Source: a virus
IMG/VR virus record: IMGVR_UViG_3300047564_003298
Location: 1-44,019 of that record
Direction: 5' to 3' (one strand)
Length of the DNA: 44,019 bases
Below, one piece after another: positions 35,649 to 43,997 of the stretch; positions within the stretch are counted from its first letter, which is position 1; each line of letters opens with the position of its first letter. A program made the position numbers and the translations under genes. The notes beneath the pieces were generated by a model that did not search any database, was not told the origin of the DNA, and saw only the letters and a program-made list of their open reading frames with translations.

Positions 35649-36958
35649 CACTTACCCTTCTTTGATAATTTATTCAAGCCTTCTTTTGCGCCTGGAATTT
35701 CTTCAGAGAATGAATCCGAGACTAATTCAACAATCGTCTCAAAAACATCTTCTGAGAATTTATGATTGAGTGCAGCAACAAGGTATTTACCAGTTCTGGC
35801 TTTATCTATTTTCTTGCCGCTTTGATTTCCTGCTTCGAACATTGGAAGTTCATATTCAACAACATCCCCAACTTTGAGTTCAATGTCACCAGGAAGTACA
35901 ACTTTGATTCTGAAGTGATTGAGCATCGTCATATGCAACGCTCTTGGCTGCAACCAAAACTTTATGTCGTTGCTTTTCTCAGAGGCGGTGTCGCTGATCG
36001 CAAGATTTGTTCTAAAGAATCCATCGTATGCATCAAACAGAGTTTGATTCTTAGAGTTCTTGAAACTATTGACTGGCTTGTATTTGTTGATCAAATTACC
36101 TTGCGCTTCTGCGACAAGAAGATTATAATCATTGTATTGATAAGATTGAGAAAAGATGTCAATGCTCATCAAACGAGATGAGAACGCACCGTTTGTGATC
36201 GAACTCATCATATCAAAGTCGTTGACGATCTCAAAATCGTCTACTGAATCTTTATTGACAGATGGGTCTCTATCTGAATTCTTCACTTCAAACTTTAGTT
36301 TCTTATAGGGCTTCTGTTTGATCATTGTTTGCAATGATGTTAGATTGAAGCCATTTTTATTCTCAAAGAAAAAGTAACAAAACTTTTTTTGGTCGTATGC
36401 TCGAGCTGTTGCCCATTGAATTGCTTCAAACGGACGATAGTTTGGGATGATAAAATCAAAGTTTCCTGACGTGAGTTCTAACGAAGCAATTCTATCTGGG
36501 CTGACGGATAGTTCTTTCGTGAGAATATCAAACACAACGTCTCGAATTTTTGCAGACTTATATGCCTTACTGACGAGTATTTGCTGAGAAGAAATTGCTT
36601 CTTCTGAACAAAAGTGTAGAATATAACTCTGACCACCTTCAGACTTTTTAGCAGGAAGGCGATCAGTGACCTTGTAGATTCGAAACATTCTATCGAAAGG
36701 TAGTTTCAATCCAGGCTTATCGATCTTGATCTTTAGATACTCATTGCCCATATAATAATGAGTTGTAAATGTACCATTACCATCGTTGATCAATATACTA
36801 CCATGCATAGCAGGTGAGTATAAGTCTTGGAATATTTGCAACTCAATGAATGTGCCTTTTAGTGGGACAACCTGACCACCCGAGTTGATGAGATCAAGAC
36901 TAATGAGATCATAGTCTTTAGACCCAAGCATTCCATTATCAATTTTTTGACTACCCAT
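35648..36958 (-). CDS. gp27: Baseplate hub protein, gp27-like
   Basis: 436 aa. The N-terminal domain has LIN then SGGQVVPLKGTFIELQIFQD and MHGSILINDG. The next segments (FRIYKVTDRLPAKK, YILHFCSEE) and the C-terminal VVLPGDIELKVGDVVEYELP, then GKYLVAALNHKF, follow the order of tail hub proteins of the gp27/gpD type, with barrels and a late EVVEYE-like strand. Length is close to T4 gp27 (391 aa). It lies directly upstream of gp5, its expected partner, with overlapping start and stop. Assignment rests on architecture and neighbours rather than strong sequence identity. Confidence 0.75.
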   Translation of the reverse strand: MGSQKIDNGMLGSKDYDLISLDLINSGGQVVPLKGTFIELQIFQDLYSPAMHGSILINDGNGTFTTHYYMGNEYLKIKIDKPGLKLPFDRMFRIYKVTDRLPAKKSEGGQSYILHFCSEEAISSQQILVSKAYKSAKIRDVVFDILTKELSVSPDRIASLELTSGNFDFIIPNYRPFEAIQWATARAYDQKKFCYFFFENKNGFNLTSLQTMIKQKPYKKLKFEVKNSDRDPSVNKDSVDDFEIVNDFDMMSSITNGAFSSRLMSIDIFSQSYQYNDYNLLVAEAQGNLINKYKPVNSFKNSKNQTLFDAYDGFFRTNLAISDTASEKSNDIKFWLQPRALHMTMLNHFRIKVVLPGDIELKVGDVVEYELPMFEAGNQSGKKIDKARTGKYLVAALNHKFSEDVFETIVELVSDSFSEEIPGAKEGLNKLSKKGK

Positions 36959-37625
36959 TCAGCATCAACTCTCTAAATTCATTCTCAACTCTTGGCACGA
37001 ATACTGGATCTAGTATTCGAATCTTTCTCTTCAATTCATTTTCTTCAAATTCGTGTTCGTGTATTGAAATGGCTTTATTGCGAGTTACTGTGGTGAGTGT
37101 ATATGATGAATAGTCGCTCACTTCAGTTTTGATAACTAGCGGTCCGCTAGTTAGATCTGGTAATGAATTTGGTGTCAATGCGTTAGTCGTTGGATTGACT
37201 TCAAACTCGCTAATTATAGATTTTTCTATCGTCTCTCCCAATTCAATGCCACCATACGTTGAAGTGATCGTGACCTCTTTCTCATAATGATGAATAGTGC
37301 TTTGTGCCTCTAAAATTGACATATTATATTTTTTCGAAATATACGCATCAAGAGTCGATGACTTTAGTGGCCAATCATAGTTTGGATTTATAATTACGTT
37401 GAATAGAAGAATAATCCAACTTCTATACGCATCACCGTATGCTTTATGAGCGATAATATCTGGTGTATCTTCATCACGAATGAGATACTCGTAAGAAAGG
37501 TTTACGTTTTCTTTTATGTCTCTGAGAAATGCAGTGCGAGCAAGAATGTTCGTAACAGACTGTGGGTTTATAGTATTCTTGTCGAACGTATAGAGAGTTC
37601 TTGGAAAATTCTCGAAGTATTTCAT
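36951..37625 (-). CDS. gp53: Baseplate wedge protein gp53
   Basis: 224 aa from ATG 37625 (MKYFENFPRTLYTFD), a start typical of gp53. RTAFLRDIKENVNLSYEYLI and YGDAYRSWIILLFN, with NPNYDWPL and LDAYISKKYN, are conserved family blocks. gp53 clamps adjacent wedges around the hub in T4. A longer non-ATG frame to 37727 would lie inside gp48 and is rejected. The ATG overlaps the gp48 stop (TAATG), and its own 3' end overlaps the hub gene by eight bases. Confidence 0.9.
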   Translation of the reverse strand: MKYFENFPRTLYTFDKNTINPQSVTNILARTAFLRDIKENVNLSYEYLIRDEDTPDIIAHKAYGDAYRSWIILLFNVIINPNYDWPLKSSTLDAYISKKYNMSILEAQSTIHHYEKEVTITSTYGGIELGETIEKSIISEFEVNPTTNALTPNSLPDLTSGPLVIKTEVSDYSSYTLTTVTRNKAISIHEHEFEENELKRKIRILDPVFVPRVENEFRELMLNG

Positions 37626-38815
37626 TAGTAACCTTCGTCGATAAGTTTCTTGTGCAGGATTTCGACTTCCTTGAATCGAAGCTGTAGTGAAATCTCTACA
37701 GGCATACCATCTTGGAATGCAGTCCACTGACCTGCGCTGCTATAGTTCACATCGATGCCCTGCAACACACAGGTTGAGACTCTAGGTAGATATGGATTTC
37801 TTTTTTGTCCAACCATGAATTCAATATCGAATTCGGAAGGTGGAATGAAGTAACGACCACTAGAGTTGGAAGGAATTTCTGGTGCAGCAAAGAAGCGTAA
37901 TTTTTTTATGATGTCTGTAATCGCTGCCGCTTCTTTTTTATTTCTAGGGACTAATCTGAAGTCAAATAGAAATTCTCTATTTTGAATATTCTTGAACAGC
38001 AACTCGACTTGAGGATTGAGAGCAAGTCCTGCTGAGAATAGTAGGACGTCAGTAATACCAGCACCGAAGTTGCCAGTCTTTTCTGCAACGAGTCCACCAG
38101 CCTCAGCAAGACCACCAGCAGCAGTACCACCTGCGCCAAGACCAAAAGATGGTGTTTGTCCAGTCAATCTTTCTACTGCACCTTCGATCACACTACCGCC
38201 AGCCTGTCCAACCAATCCTGCTTTACCGAGAGCATCCGTTAGACTTACCTGATCATAGTCTGTGACCATTTGAGTGGCAAGTGTGTCTGGCATATACAAA
38301 CAAATAGATGCTGCTGCTCGACGAGTCTTACGACTCAAATCAATAGCACTAACGATAACACCACTCGCAGCGCCGCCTAGTGTTGCTGTTGCACTTCCTA
38401 ATACGAAAGTTTTTCCCGCATCTAAAACGCTATTTTGTTGTACAGCCTCGAATGCTGCCTCAGCTGTACCAATCGCGGCTAAACCAACGCCAATACCTGC
38501 AGCTTCTCCTGCACTAAATGGATTTCTAGATCCAGCACCCTGTCCTGCAGCACGGTTGGTGTCTGCAAACGACATAACCTCAAGCCCACCCTTCATCTCT
38601 TTTTTGACTTGATATTCAGACTTTTGCTGAATACATGGAGTAAATTTCACCCAGTGAAGATTGCGATCTATGTTGCCCATGTCAGATGGGAACTTCATAA
38701 CTTCAAATTCATATGGATTCTTGAATAGAGATTTCGCTGGTCCTGTTGGATCTTTGGTGATCGTAGGTTGAGCGTTTCTTTTAGCGTCTGTTGGAGATGC
38801 TTGTTGATTTGCCAT
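37625..38815 (-). CDS. gp48: Baseplate tail tube cap gp48
   Basis: 396 aa. The family pattern is a short N-terminal disordered region, then SLFKNPYEFEVMKFPSDMG, a long Ala/Gly-rich middle (about 90-250) and the conserved C-terminal domain FDFRLVPRNKKEAAAITDII, FIPPSEFDIEFM, then DGMPVEISLQLRFKEVEILH. T4 gp48 caps the hub and starts the tube. It is the first gene of the minus-strand operon, opposite gp4. Possible start region: ATG 38815 with AGGG eight bases upstream. Weak promoter-like boxes only are seen for this strand. Confidence 0.88.
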   Translation of the reverse strand: MANQQASPTDAKRNAQPTITKDPTGPAKSLFKNPYEFEVMKFPSDMGNIDRNLHWVKFTPCIQQKSEYQVKKEMKGGLEVMSFADTNRAAGQGAGSRNPFSAGEAAGIGVGLAAIGTAEAAFEAVQQNSVLDAGKTFVLGSATATLGGAASGVIVSAIDLSRKTRRAAASICLYMPDTLATQMVTDYDQVSLTDALGKAGLVGQAGGSVIEGAVERLTGQTPSFGLGAGGTAAGGLAEAGGLVAEKTGNFGAGITDVLLFSAGLALNPQVELLFKNIQNREFLFDFRLVPRNKKEAAAITDIIKKLRFFAAPEIPSNSSGRYFIPPSEFDIEFMVGQKRNPYLPRVSTCVLQGIDVNYSSAGQWTAFQDGMPVEISLQLRFKEVEILHKKLIDEGY

Positions 38816-38825
38816 CGAGTAGCCC

Positions 38826-38833
38826 TATAAATA
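38826..38833 (+). promoter_or_regulatory. T4-type late promoter (perfect TATAAATA) at the gp4 start
   Basis: TATAAATA on the plus strand. Its centre lies about 10 bases before the gp4 ATG (38839), so the expected transcription start falls on the start codon itself. It marks the right-hand arm of the divergent region. Confidence 0.8.
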
Positions 38834-38838
38834 GTTGT

Positions 38839-39273
38839 ATGGCTTATAGTGGTAAATTTAGTCCTAAAAATACCAATAAATATTTAGGTGACCCAACGAA
38901 CATCTGGTATCGTAGTCTGTGGGAGCGCCGAGTTATGGTGCACCTAGATGAAAATCCGAACGTGGTTGAATGGTCTAACGAAGAAATTGTAATACCATAT
39001 TTATCGCCTGTGGACAATCGTTGGCATCGCTATTTCCCTGACTTCTTTGTTCGTGTTCTGAATAAGAATGGATTGAGAGAGGCTATGATTCTGGAAGTAA
39101 AACCCAAAAGTCAGTCTCAACCTCCTGTGAAGAAAACTAAGATTACTCGAAAGTACATCAACGAAGTCATGACATGGGGCGTGAACGAAGCCAAATGGAA
39201 AGCAGCCGATGTATATTGTAACGAAAGGGGATGGAAGTTTAGAGTCATCACCGAGGAACATCTAGGAATCTAA
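38839..39273 (+). CDS. gp4: Head completion protein gp4
   Basis: 144 aa, close to T4 gp4 (150 aa). It contains MAYSGKFSPKNTNKYLGDP, then IWYRSLWERRVMVHLDENPN, VEWSNEEIVIPY, and RYFPDFFVRVLN followed by ILEVKPKSQ. The spacing of E, PD and E-x-K recalls the restriction-endonuclease-like fold of the TnsA/gp4 type. gp4 finishes the head and permits tail joining. The start at ATG 38839 has no ribosome site and lies six bases after a perfect late box; an upstream in-frame ATG at 38791 falls inside gp48 and before the promoter, so is less likely. Its stop overlaps the next start (TAATG). Confidence 0.92.
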   Translation: MAYSGKFSPKNTNKYLGDPTNIWYRSLWERRVMVHLDENPNVVEWSNEEIVIPYLSPVDNRWHRYFPDFFVRVLNKNGLREAMILEVKPKSQSQPPVKKTKITRKYINEVMTWGVNEAKWKAADVYCNERGWKFRVITEEHLGI

Positions 39274-39824
39274 TGGCAACTTCTCTCTTCGATAAGGTTT
39301 CGGCTCAACTTCGCGCGCAGGGCATTCAGCCAAGAACATCAGCGGCTCAGGCTTGGCTCCGAGAGAAGGTTACAGCCCTTCGAATGCCAACGAATCGTTC
39401 TAACATTCTCAACGACGCAAAGAGAGTTTCGGGTAAAACTTTCGTTGGTAGAATGTATTTCTATCACTATGATCCCAAATTCAAAGACGTTCTTCCTGTG
39501 TGGGACAAGTTTCCACTCGTGATTCCGATGGAGACGTACTCGGATGGTTTTCTAGCCATGAATCTTCACTATCTAGACCCATACAATCGCTTGGCTCTTC
39601 TCGATAGACTCTACGATTTCGCAAACAACGATAAATATGACGATACGACTCGACTAAATTTGTCATATGATCTTTTGGCTTCGTCGAGACGATACAAGTT
39701 ATTTGAACCTTGCATAAAGCGATATCTTTTGACTCATATTCGTTCGTCTATCATTTATATCGAGCCAGATAACTGGGAAACTGCTATATTCCTACCAACC
39801 GAAAAGATGATCTATAAAAAGTAA
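39273..39824 (+). CDS. Conserved T4-type assembly protein (possibly gp2-like)
   Basis: 183 aa. Notable are an N-terminal helical part (VSAQLRAQGIQPRTSAAQAW), then GRMYFYHYDPKFKDVLPVWD, FPLVIPMETYSDGFLAMNLH and YLDPYNRLALLDRLYDF, and C-terminal FLPTEKMIYKK. I recognise the block MYFYHYDPK--D-LP--D-FPLV as conserved in marine T4-type phages but am unsure of the name. Placement right after gp4 would fit the DNA end protector gp2, whose gene neighbours gene 4 in T4, but this protein is much shorter than T4 gp2 (274 aa). Function left open. It overlaps both neighbours at TAATG junctions. Confidence 0.8.
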   Translation: MATSLFDKVSAQLRAQGIQPRTSAAQAWLREKVTALRMPTNRSNILNDAKRVSGKTFVGRMYFYHYDPKFKDVLPVWDKFPLVIPMETYSDGFLAMNLHYLDPYNRLALLDRLYDFANNDKYDDTTRLNLSYDLLASSRRYKLFEPCIKRYLLTHIRSSIIYIEPDNWETAIFLPTEKMIYKK

Positions 39825-40561
39825 TGTTCAAAGTATCCGACTTTATCACGCATTTCAATAAGCACTCAGACTTTGCGAAGACATCTAAATTCGAAGTCTT
39901 GATTGCACCGCCACCATTTCTCTCAGATCTACCAACATATGATCTACGCTTTCAGTGCGAATCTACTGAACTTCCTGGTTACAATGTCAACACTGTTGAG
40001 AATAGACAATATGGTGTCGGTTCTCCAGTTGCATCTGCGCCAGTAGCGTTCGCTGATATAACACTTACGTTTATCTGCGCTGGTGATATGTGGGAGAAGA
40101 AACTTTTCGATCGCTGGATGAATAACGTTATTCCCATCAATAACTATAATCCTCGATACAAAGAAGAATATGTGACCTCGAAAATTGAAATCAATCAATA
40201 TTCTGAGGTTGCTGATACTGCGAATATGCAATCGCAGAAGATATACTCTGCGATCTTATTCAGCGCGTTTCCGATTTCTATTGGTGCTCTATCTCTAAAC
40301 TGGGCTGATGATGGCATTCATCGTTTGCCAATAACGTTCAAGTATGATTATTGGCTACCTGGCAATTTCAATCCAGCCAAGCCACAAAGTCAACAGAGTG
40401 GAAGAGAAACACCAAATGGCTCAACGCCACCTATCACTGGAGATCGAGGACAGCCAGTAAGAACTGTGCCTTCCGCACCAAGAGCAGTAAATCCACTACC
40501 ACCATTCAGTGGTGGTCGTGGCGGAAGATTTGCTGGTGGTGGAGCAAGTGGAAGTTTTTGA
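39824..40561 (+). CDS. gp54: Tail tube family protein, probable gp54-like tube initiator
   Basis: 245 aa. The N-terminal part (FAKTSKFEVLIAPPPFLSD, LRFQCESTELPGY) and the FADITLTFICAGDMWEKKLF stretch are characteristic of the T4 gp19/gp54 tube fold, as is IYSAILFSAFPISIGALSLNW followed by ITFKYDYW. The C-terminal 50 residues are Pro/Gly-rich (PPFSGGRGGRFAGGGASGSF). Length exceeds a plain tube protein (about 160 aa), and the setting among hub genes favours the initiator gp54, which caps gp48 and nucleates tube growth. A bare gp19 cannot be excluded. Confidence 0.75.
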   Translation: MFKVSDFITHFNKHSDFAKTSKFEVLIAPPPFLSDLPTYDLRFQCESTELPGYNVNTVENRQYGVGSPVASAPVAFADITLTFICAGDMWEKKLFDRWMNNVIPINNYNPRYKEEYVTSKIEINQYSEVADTANMQSQKIYSAILFSAFPISIGALSLNWADDGIHRLPITFKYDYWLPGNFNPAKPQSQQSGRETPNGSTPPITGDRGQPVRTVPSAPRAVNPLPPFSGGRGGRFAGGGASGSF

Positions 40562-40583
40562 TTTTTTTATGGAGTGAATAATT

Positions 40584-41318
40584 ATGCCTTTGCCAAAAAT
40601 AAACCATCCAATTTATGAAGTGTACTTGAAGTCATTAGACAAGAAAGTAAAGTTTCGCCCATTTTTAGTCAAAGAGGAAAAGGTTCTTCTTATGGCGAAA
40701 GAATCAGATGATCTAGAGGACATCGTCAAAGCAATCAAGCAAATTATCAACAACTGCGTGATTGATGATATTGATGTTGATGCACTACCAACGTTTGATA
40801 TTGAGATGTTCTTTATCAATCTAAGAGTGCAATCAGTTGGCGAAAATGCCGAGATGATGTATACTTGCAATAATCTCGTAGTGGGTGAGGGTCCAGAAGC
40901 AGTTGAGTGTGGAAATAAAATTGAATTTTTGCTCGATATCAAGAACGTTTCTTTCTCAGAGACAGAGAATCATACTGATAACATTCGTCTCGGAGAAACT
41001 GTTGGTATGAAATTGAAGTACCCAACCTTACAGTTCAGCCCAGATATGCTAAATGAGCAGTTTGAGGATGGCGGATATACGTTTATTTCTCAATACCTAG
41101 ATTACATCTATGATTCTGAGCAGATCTATAAAAAGGATGAGATTTCAGAGGAAGAACTAAAAGAATTTATCGACAACCTCACCATTGATCAAGTGAAATT
41201 GATCAGAGATTTTTTCACAACGTTACCTCAAGTTGTGTTGAATCAAGATGTTACATGCCCTAAATGTAAGCACGTGCATCAGTTGAAGGTGGAGGGACTT
41301 CTAAATTTTTTCGAATAA
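40584..41318 (+). CDS. gp26: Baseplate hub subunit gp26-like (T4_baseplate family)
   Basis: 244 aa. It begins MPLPKINHPIYEVYLKSL, then FRPFLVKEEKVLLMAKES, which is the typical opening of the T4 base plate family. Two cysteine sites, YTCNN with VECGN at about 93-113 and CPKCKHVH near the C-terminus (about residue 230), look like zinc-binding pairs. GGAG lies upstream of the ATG. The gene ends CTAAATTTTTTCGAATAA; within it is a -1 slippery heptamer that would join a gp51-like extension. In T4, gp26 acts in hub assembly and is present in few copies, if any, in the virion. Confidence 0.88.
   Translation: MPLPKINHPIYEVYLKSLDKKVKFRPFLVKEEKVLLMAKESDDLEDIVKAIKQIINNCVIDDIDVDALPTFDIEMFFINLRVQSVGENAEMMYTCNNLVVGEGPEAVECGNKIEFLLDIKNVSFSETENHTDNIRLGETVGMKLKYPTLQFSPDMLNEQFEDGGYTFISQYLDYIYDSEQIYKKDEISEEELKEFIDNLTIDQVKLIRDFFTTLPQVVLNQDVTCPKCKHVHQLKVEGLLNFFE
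41303..41309 (+). other. Putative -1 ribosomal frameshift site
   Basis: A AAT TTT fits the X XXY YYZ heptamer in the gp26 reading frame, three codons before its stop. The -1 frame is open from 41270 to 41512 and encodes a gp51-like sequence without an ATG or ribosome site near its beginning. Confidence 0.6.
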
Positions 41319-41512
41319 TCTTTGGTTATGATAACTTGGTGAATTACTATAAGACAAATTTCAATTTGATGCAACATCATAAGTATTCGCTAACTGAATT
41401 GGATAATATGGTTCCGTGGGAGAAGCAAATTTATGTAAAGATGCTCATGGAGTATATCAATGAGCAAAATGAGAAACTAAAACTCGTTCAACAACAAAAG
41501 ACTAGAAGATAA
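41309..41512 (+). CDS. gp51: gp51-like extension, probably made by -1 frameshift from gp26
   Basis: Read in the -1 frame after the slippery site, 67 codons follow: RIIFGYDNLVNYYKTNF, NLMQHHKYSLTELDNMVPWE, KQIYVKMLMEYINEQNEKLK. This is the pattern of the small hub-assembly (gp51) or tail-assembly chaperone C-terminal proteins seen after gp26 in T4-type phages. The first ATG is only at 41369 and would leave 47 residues; a GTG at 41339 is possible. Neither has a good ribosome site, and the conserved-looking sequence begins upstream of both. A frameshift product would be 309 aa. The stop overlaps the next gene (TAATG). Confidence 0.6.
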   Translation, partial: FRIIFGYDNLVNYYKTNFNLMQHHKYSLTELDNMVPWEKQIYVKMLMEYINEQNEKLKLVQQQKTRR

Positions 41513-43974
41513 TGGCTGAAGAAATAAATCCAAAAGAACTGGCTTCCCAAATTCGTGGTTTGAGAAGAACACCGAAGGGGAGAAGAATTCTTCAGCAAGC
41601 CATGCGTGAAGCAGGAATGGGTGGCGGTGGCAGCGGCACTGATTTAGATAAAGAAGCCAACAAAGCATTTAGTGCTGCAAAAGAATCTGCAAAAGCAGAA
41701 GGAAAGGGTTTCTTCGGTCAAATGCGTGCTGGTTTCTCTGCAGCGAGAGAAACTGAAGAACAATATCAGCTCGCTACAATGGGAACGAAAAAGAGTCGAG
41801 AAAGAATACTCAATATGTTGGGTATTGATGTTGGCGATGCATTTAGAAAAACGTTAGAGAAAAAAGGCACTCAAGAAGAAATTGAGAAAGCCAAACAACG
41901 TTTTGGCATGGACAAAAAGAAAAAAGATAAAAAAGAAAAAGATGACAATGAACAGGGCACAGAGCGTGGTGCAGGTGTTGCAGGTGGAAAGGCATCTCGT
42001 CATTTGAATCTAATTCTTCGTAATGTCTTAGAACTCAAAAAGATGGTTCGCAAAGTCGAATCTGTTTTGACAAAACCAAAACTCAAGGCAGGATTCGAAT
42101 TTGATCCTAGATTGGGCGCAAAAGGTGGATATCGAAGCACTCGCGGAGAAAACAAAGGTAAAATCGTCAGCGCCAAGGAAGCACTGGCTGCACCATCAAT
42201 ATCTAAAAAAGAAAAAGATGAAGCAGCCAGAACTGCTAGAACAGAGGCACTTTCAAAAGCAATTCTAGCTGATGAAGATCCAATGATCAAAATTCAAGAG
42301 AGCGTTGTAGCAATCTTGAAGAGTCTCGGTGAAGATACTGTATCAGTTCATAAGAAGTTGGATCAATTGAAGGGTGAGATAGATGATGCTGGTGGTGGCT
42401 TCAACCCATTAGATTTTCTGCGTCGTGGGGGTGGAGGTAGAAGAAATCGTGGCAGAAGACCATCGCCAAAGAAAACTACAAGCCCTAAGAAACCAGGTGG
42501 TCCTGGTAAGATGGGCGGCAAATTCGCCAAAGGTGCAGCCAAAGCATTGAAATTTATTCCAGGTGTTGGTGCTGTTGTTGCAGGTGGTATGGCTGCATAT
42601 GATGGTGTGACTGGATACCAAAACGCTGGTGAGATCCTAGATCTAGAACCTGGTCAAGAAGCAACAACTGGACAAAAGTTATCTGCAGCCGCAGGAGGTA
42701 TTGTTTCTGGGCTGACGTTTGGATTGGTCGATGAGAAGAGTGTTGCTAAAGGGATTGCAAATGTAACTGGAGCAGGTGCACCAAAACCAGCACCAGCACC
42801 AGCACCACGTCCTGCTCCTGCGCCACGCCCAGCACCAGCACCAGCGCCAAAATTCAAACCTGGATCTGCTCCAAGTGGTGGTGGGGCTCAACAGCCAGCA
42901 AAAACACCTAGCACTGTCGCTAACATATTTTCTGGTCCTTCTCCAAAACTAGATCAAGTTACAACAAAGCAGAGTGGAGTTGACACTGCAGGCATTCAAC
43001 AAGGAATGCAAGATCGCGTTGCAAGAATGGCAAAGGTCTTCAAAGAAGTAACTGGAAAAACACTTTTGATCACATCTGGATATCGATCTGATGATAAGCA
43101 GATGAAACTATGGACAGCGAAATATAATTCTATAAAAGCTGCGAATCCAAATGCGTCAGAAGAACAACTGATTCGAATGACTCGTAAATGGGTTGCATTA
43201 CCAATTGCTTTAGGTGGAAAGGGCAGTGCACATAACCGTGGTACTGCAGTTGACATCAATAGTAAAGGCGCTGCCTCAATTGATGCTATAAATGGAATGA
43301 CATATAATGGTCAAAAAGTTTCAACGAATTCATTCCTTGCGATGTTTGGATTGGCAAGACCTCTTGGTCATGAACCATGGCACGTTCAGCCACTAGAAGG
43401 TGCACCTACTCCAGATAATCCAGACCCAAATGCTAAACCAATGGTTGCTGACAGTAAAGGTAAGATGATCAACCTTGAAACTGGCAAGGCAGAGGAAATG
43501 CCAAAAGCAGAGCCAATGACAGCACAACAAATTCCACCAGTATCAGAATCTGGTGGTGAGGCTGCAGCACCAGTACCGCCACCACCAGCGGCTAAACAGC
43601 AAGCGCAACCAATGGCTGCTTCAGCAGCACCAGCACCTCAACCTGTCGCTGCACCTGCTGCTGCTCCAATGGCACCTGAGGTCACTCCAAGAGTTGCAGC
43701 CACTCCAAGTGTGCAGCCAGTATCAAGTCAAAGTGGATCAGCAATTGGTCAGCAATCATCTCAGTTAGAAACATCTAAAATGGTTGCTCAAACACCAGCA
43801 CCAGCGGCACCTGTGGTTGTCAACAATCAATCTGGTGGCGGAAAGGGTCCATTGCCACAACCACCAGCACAATTACAAAAAGCATCTGCAAGAACTTCAG
43901 AGAGCACATTCCAGCGTGCATTGGCGAGAGACTTCGCCCATCCAACTGCGTTCACAACGATTAGTATGATATAA
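41512..43974 (+). CDS. Tape-measure-like tail protein with M15 (VanY-type) peptidase domain
   Basis: 820 aa. Residues 1-140 are helical and basic (PKELASQIRGLRRTPKGRRI; KKKKDKKEKDDNEQG). A hydrophobic segment at about 345-365 (LKFIPGVGAVVAGGMAAYDG) could enter a membrane. A Pro/Ala linker (PAPAPAPRPAPAP) at about 423-448 leads to a peptidase domain at about 490-630: LLITSGYRSDDKQM, SAHNRGTAVDI and GHEPWHVQP. This gives the H-x6-D and W-H zinc ligands of M15/VanY enzymes, which cut peptidoglycan cross-links. The last 200 residues are low-complexity Pro/Ala/Gln, ending LARDFAHPTAF. It stands where T4-type operons carry hub/tape-measure genes after gp26 and gp51. A tail-borne cell-wall enzyme is inferred, which would compensate for the lysozyme missing in gp5. 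Confidence 0.82.
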   Translation: MAEEINPKELASQIRGLRRTPKGRRILQQAMREAGMGGGGSGTDLDKEANKAFSAAKESAKAEGKGFFGQMRAGFSAARETEEQYQLATMGTKKSRERILNMLGIDVGDAFRKTLEKKGTQEEIEKAKQRFGMDKKKKDKKEKDDNEQGTERGAGVAGGKASRHLNLILRNVLELKKMVRKVESVLTKPKLKAGFEFDPRLGAKGGYRSTRGENKGKIVSAKEALAAPSISKKEKDEAARTARTEALSKAILADEDPMIKIQESVVAILKSLGEDTVSVHKKLDQLKGEIDDAGGGFNPLDFLRRGGGGRRNRGRRPSPKKTTSPKKPGGPGKMGGKFAKGAAKALKFIPGVGAVVAGGMAAYDGVTGYQNAGEILDLEPGQEATTGQKLSAAAGGIVSGLTFGLVDEKSVAKGIANVTGAGAPKPAPAPAPRPAPAPRPAPAPAPKFKPGSAPSGGGAQQPAKTPSTVANIFSGPSPKLDQVTTKQSGVDTAGIQQGMQDRVARMAKVFKEVTGKTLLITSGYRSDDKQMKLWTAKYNSIKAANPNASEEQLIRMTRKWVALPIALGGKGSAHNRGTAVDINSKGAASIDAINGMTYNGQKVSTNSFLAMFGLARPLGHEPWHVQPLEGAPTPDNPDPNAKPMVADSKGKMINLETGKAEEMPKAEPMTAQQIPPVSESGGEAAAPVPPPPAAKQQAQPMAASAAPAPQPVAAPAAAPMAPEVTPRVAATPSVQPVSSQSGSAIGQQSSQLETSKMVAQTPAPAAPVVVNNQSGGGKGPLPQPPAQLQKASARTSESTFQRALARDFAHPTAFTTISMI

Positions 43975-43997
43975 AAAAAGGGGGACCGAAGTCCCCC
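43973..43997 (-). terminator. Rho-independent terminator with UUCG loop (minus strand)
   Basis: On the minus strand: GGGGGAC, UUCG loop, GTCCCCC, then seven T. It stops transcripts entering from the right, and directly abuts the stop codon of the M15 gene on the plus strand. The plus-strand reading has no T-run, so it is one-directional. A second small hairpin (GAAAAC/GTTTTC) lies at 43999-44017. Confidence 0.85.

Noticed and set aside
37626-37727. N-terminal extension of gp53 into gp48.
   Set aside because: The extension overlaps gp48 codons and does not resemble gp53; ATG 37625 gives the standard MKYFENFP start.
38791-38838. Longer start for gp4 at ATG 38791.
   Set aside because: It lies inside gp48 and before the late promoter, and gp4 relatives begin near MAYSGKF.
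38875-38882. AATAAATA on the plus strand as a second gp4 promoter.
   Set aside because: It lies inside the gp4 coding region with no downstream start; likely chance in AT-rich sequence.
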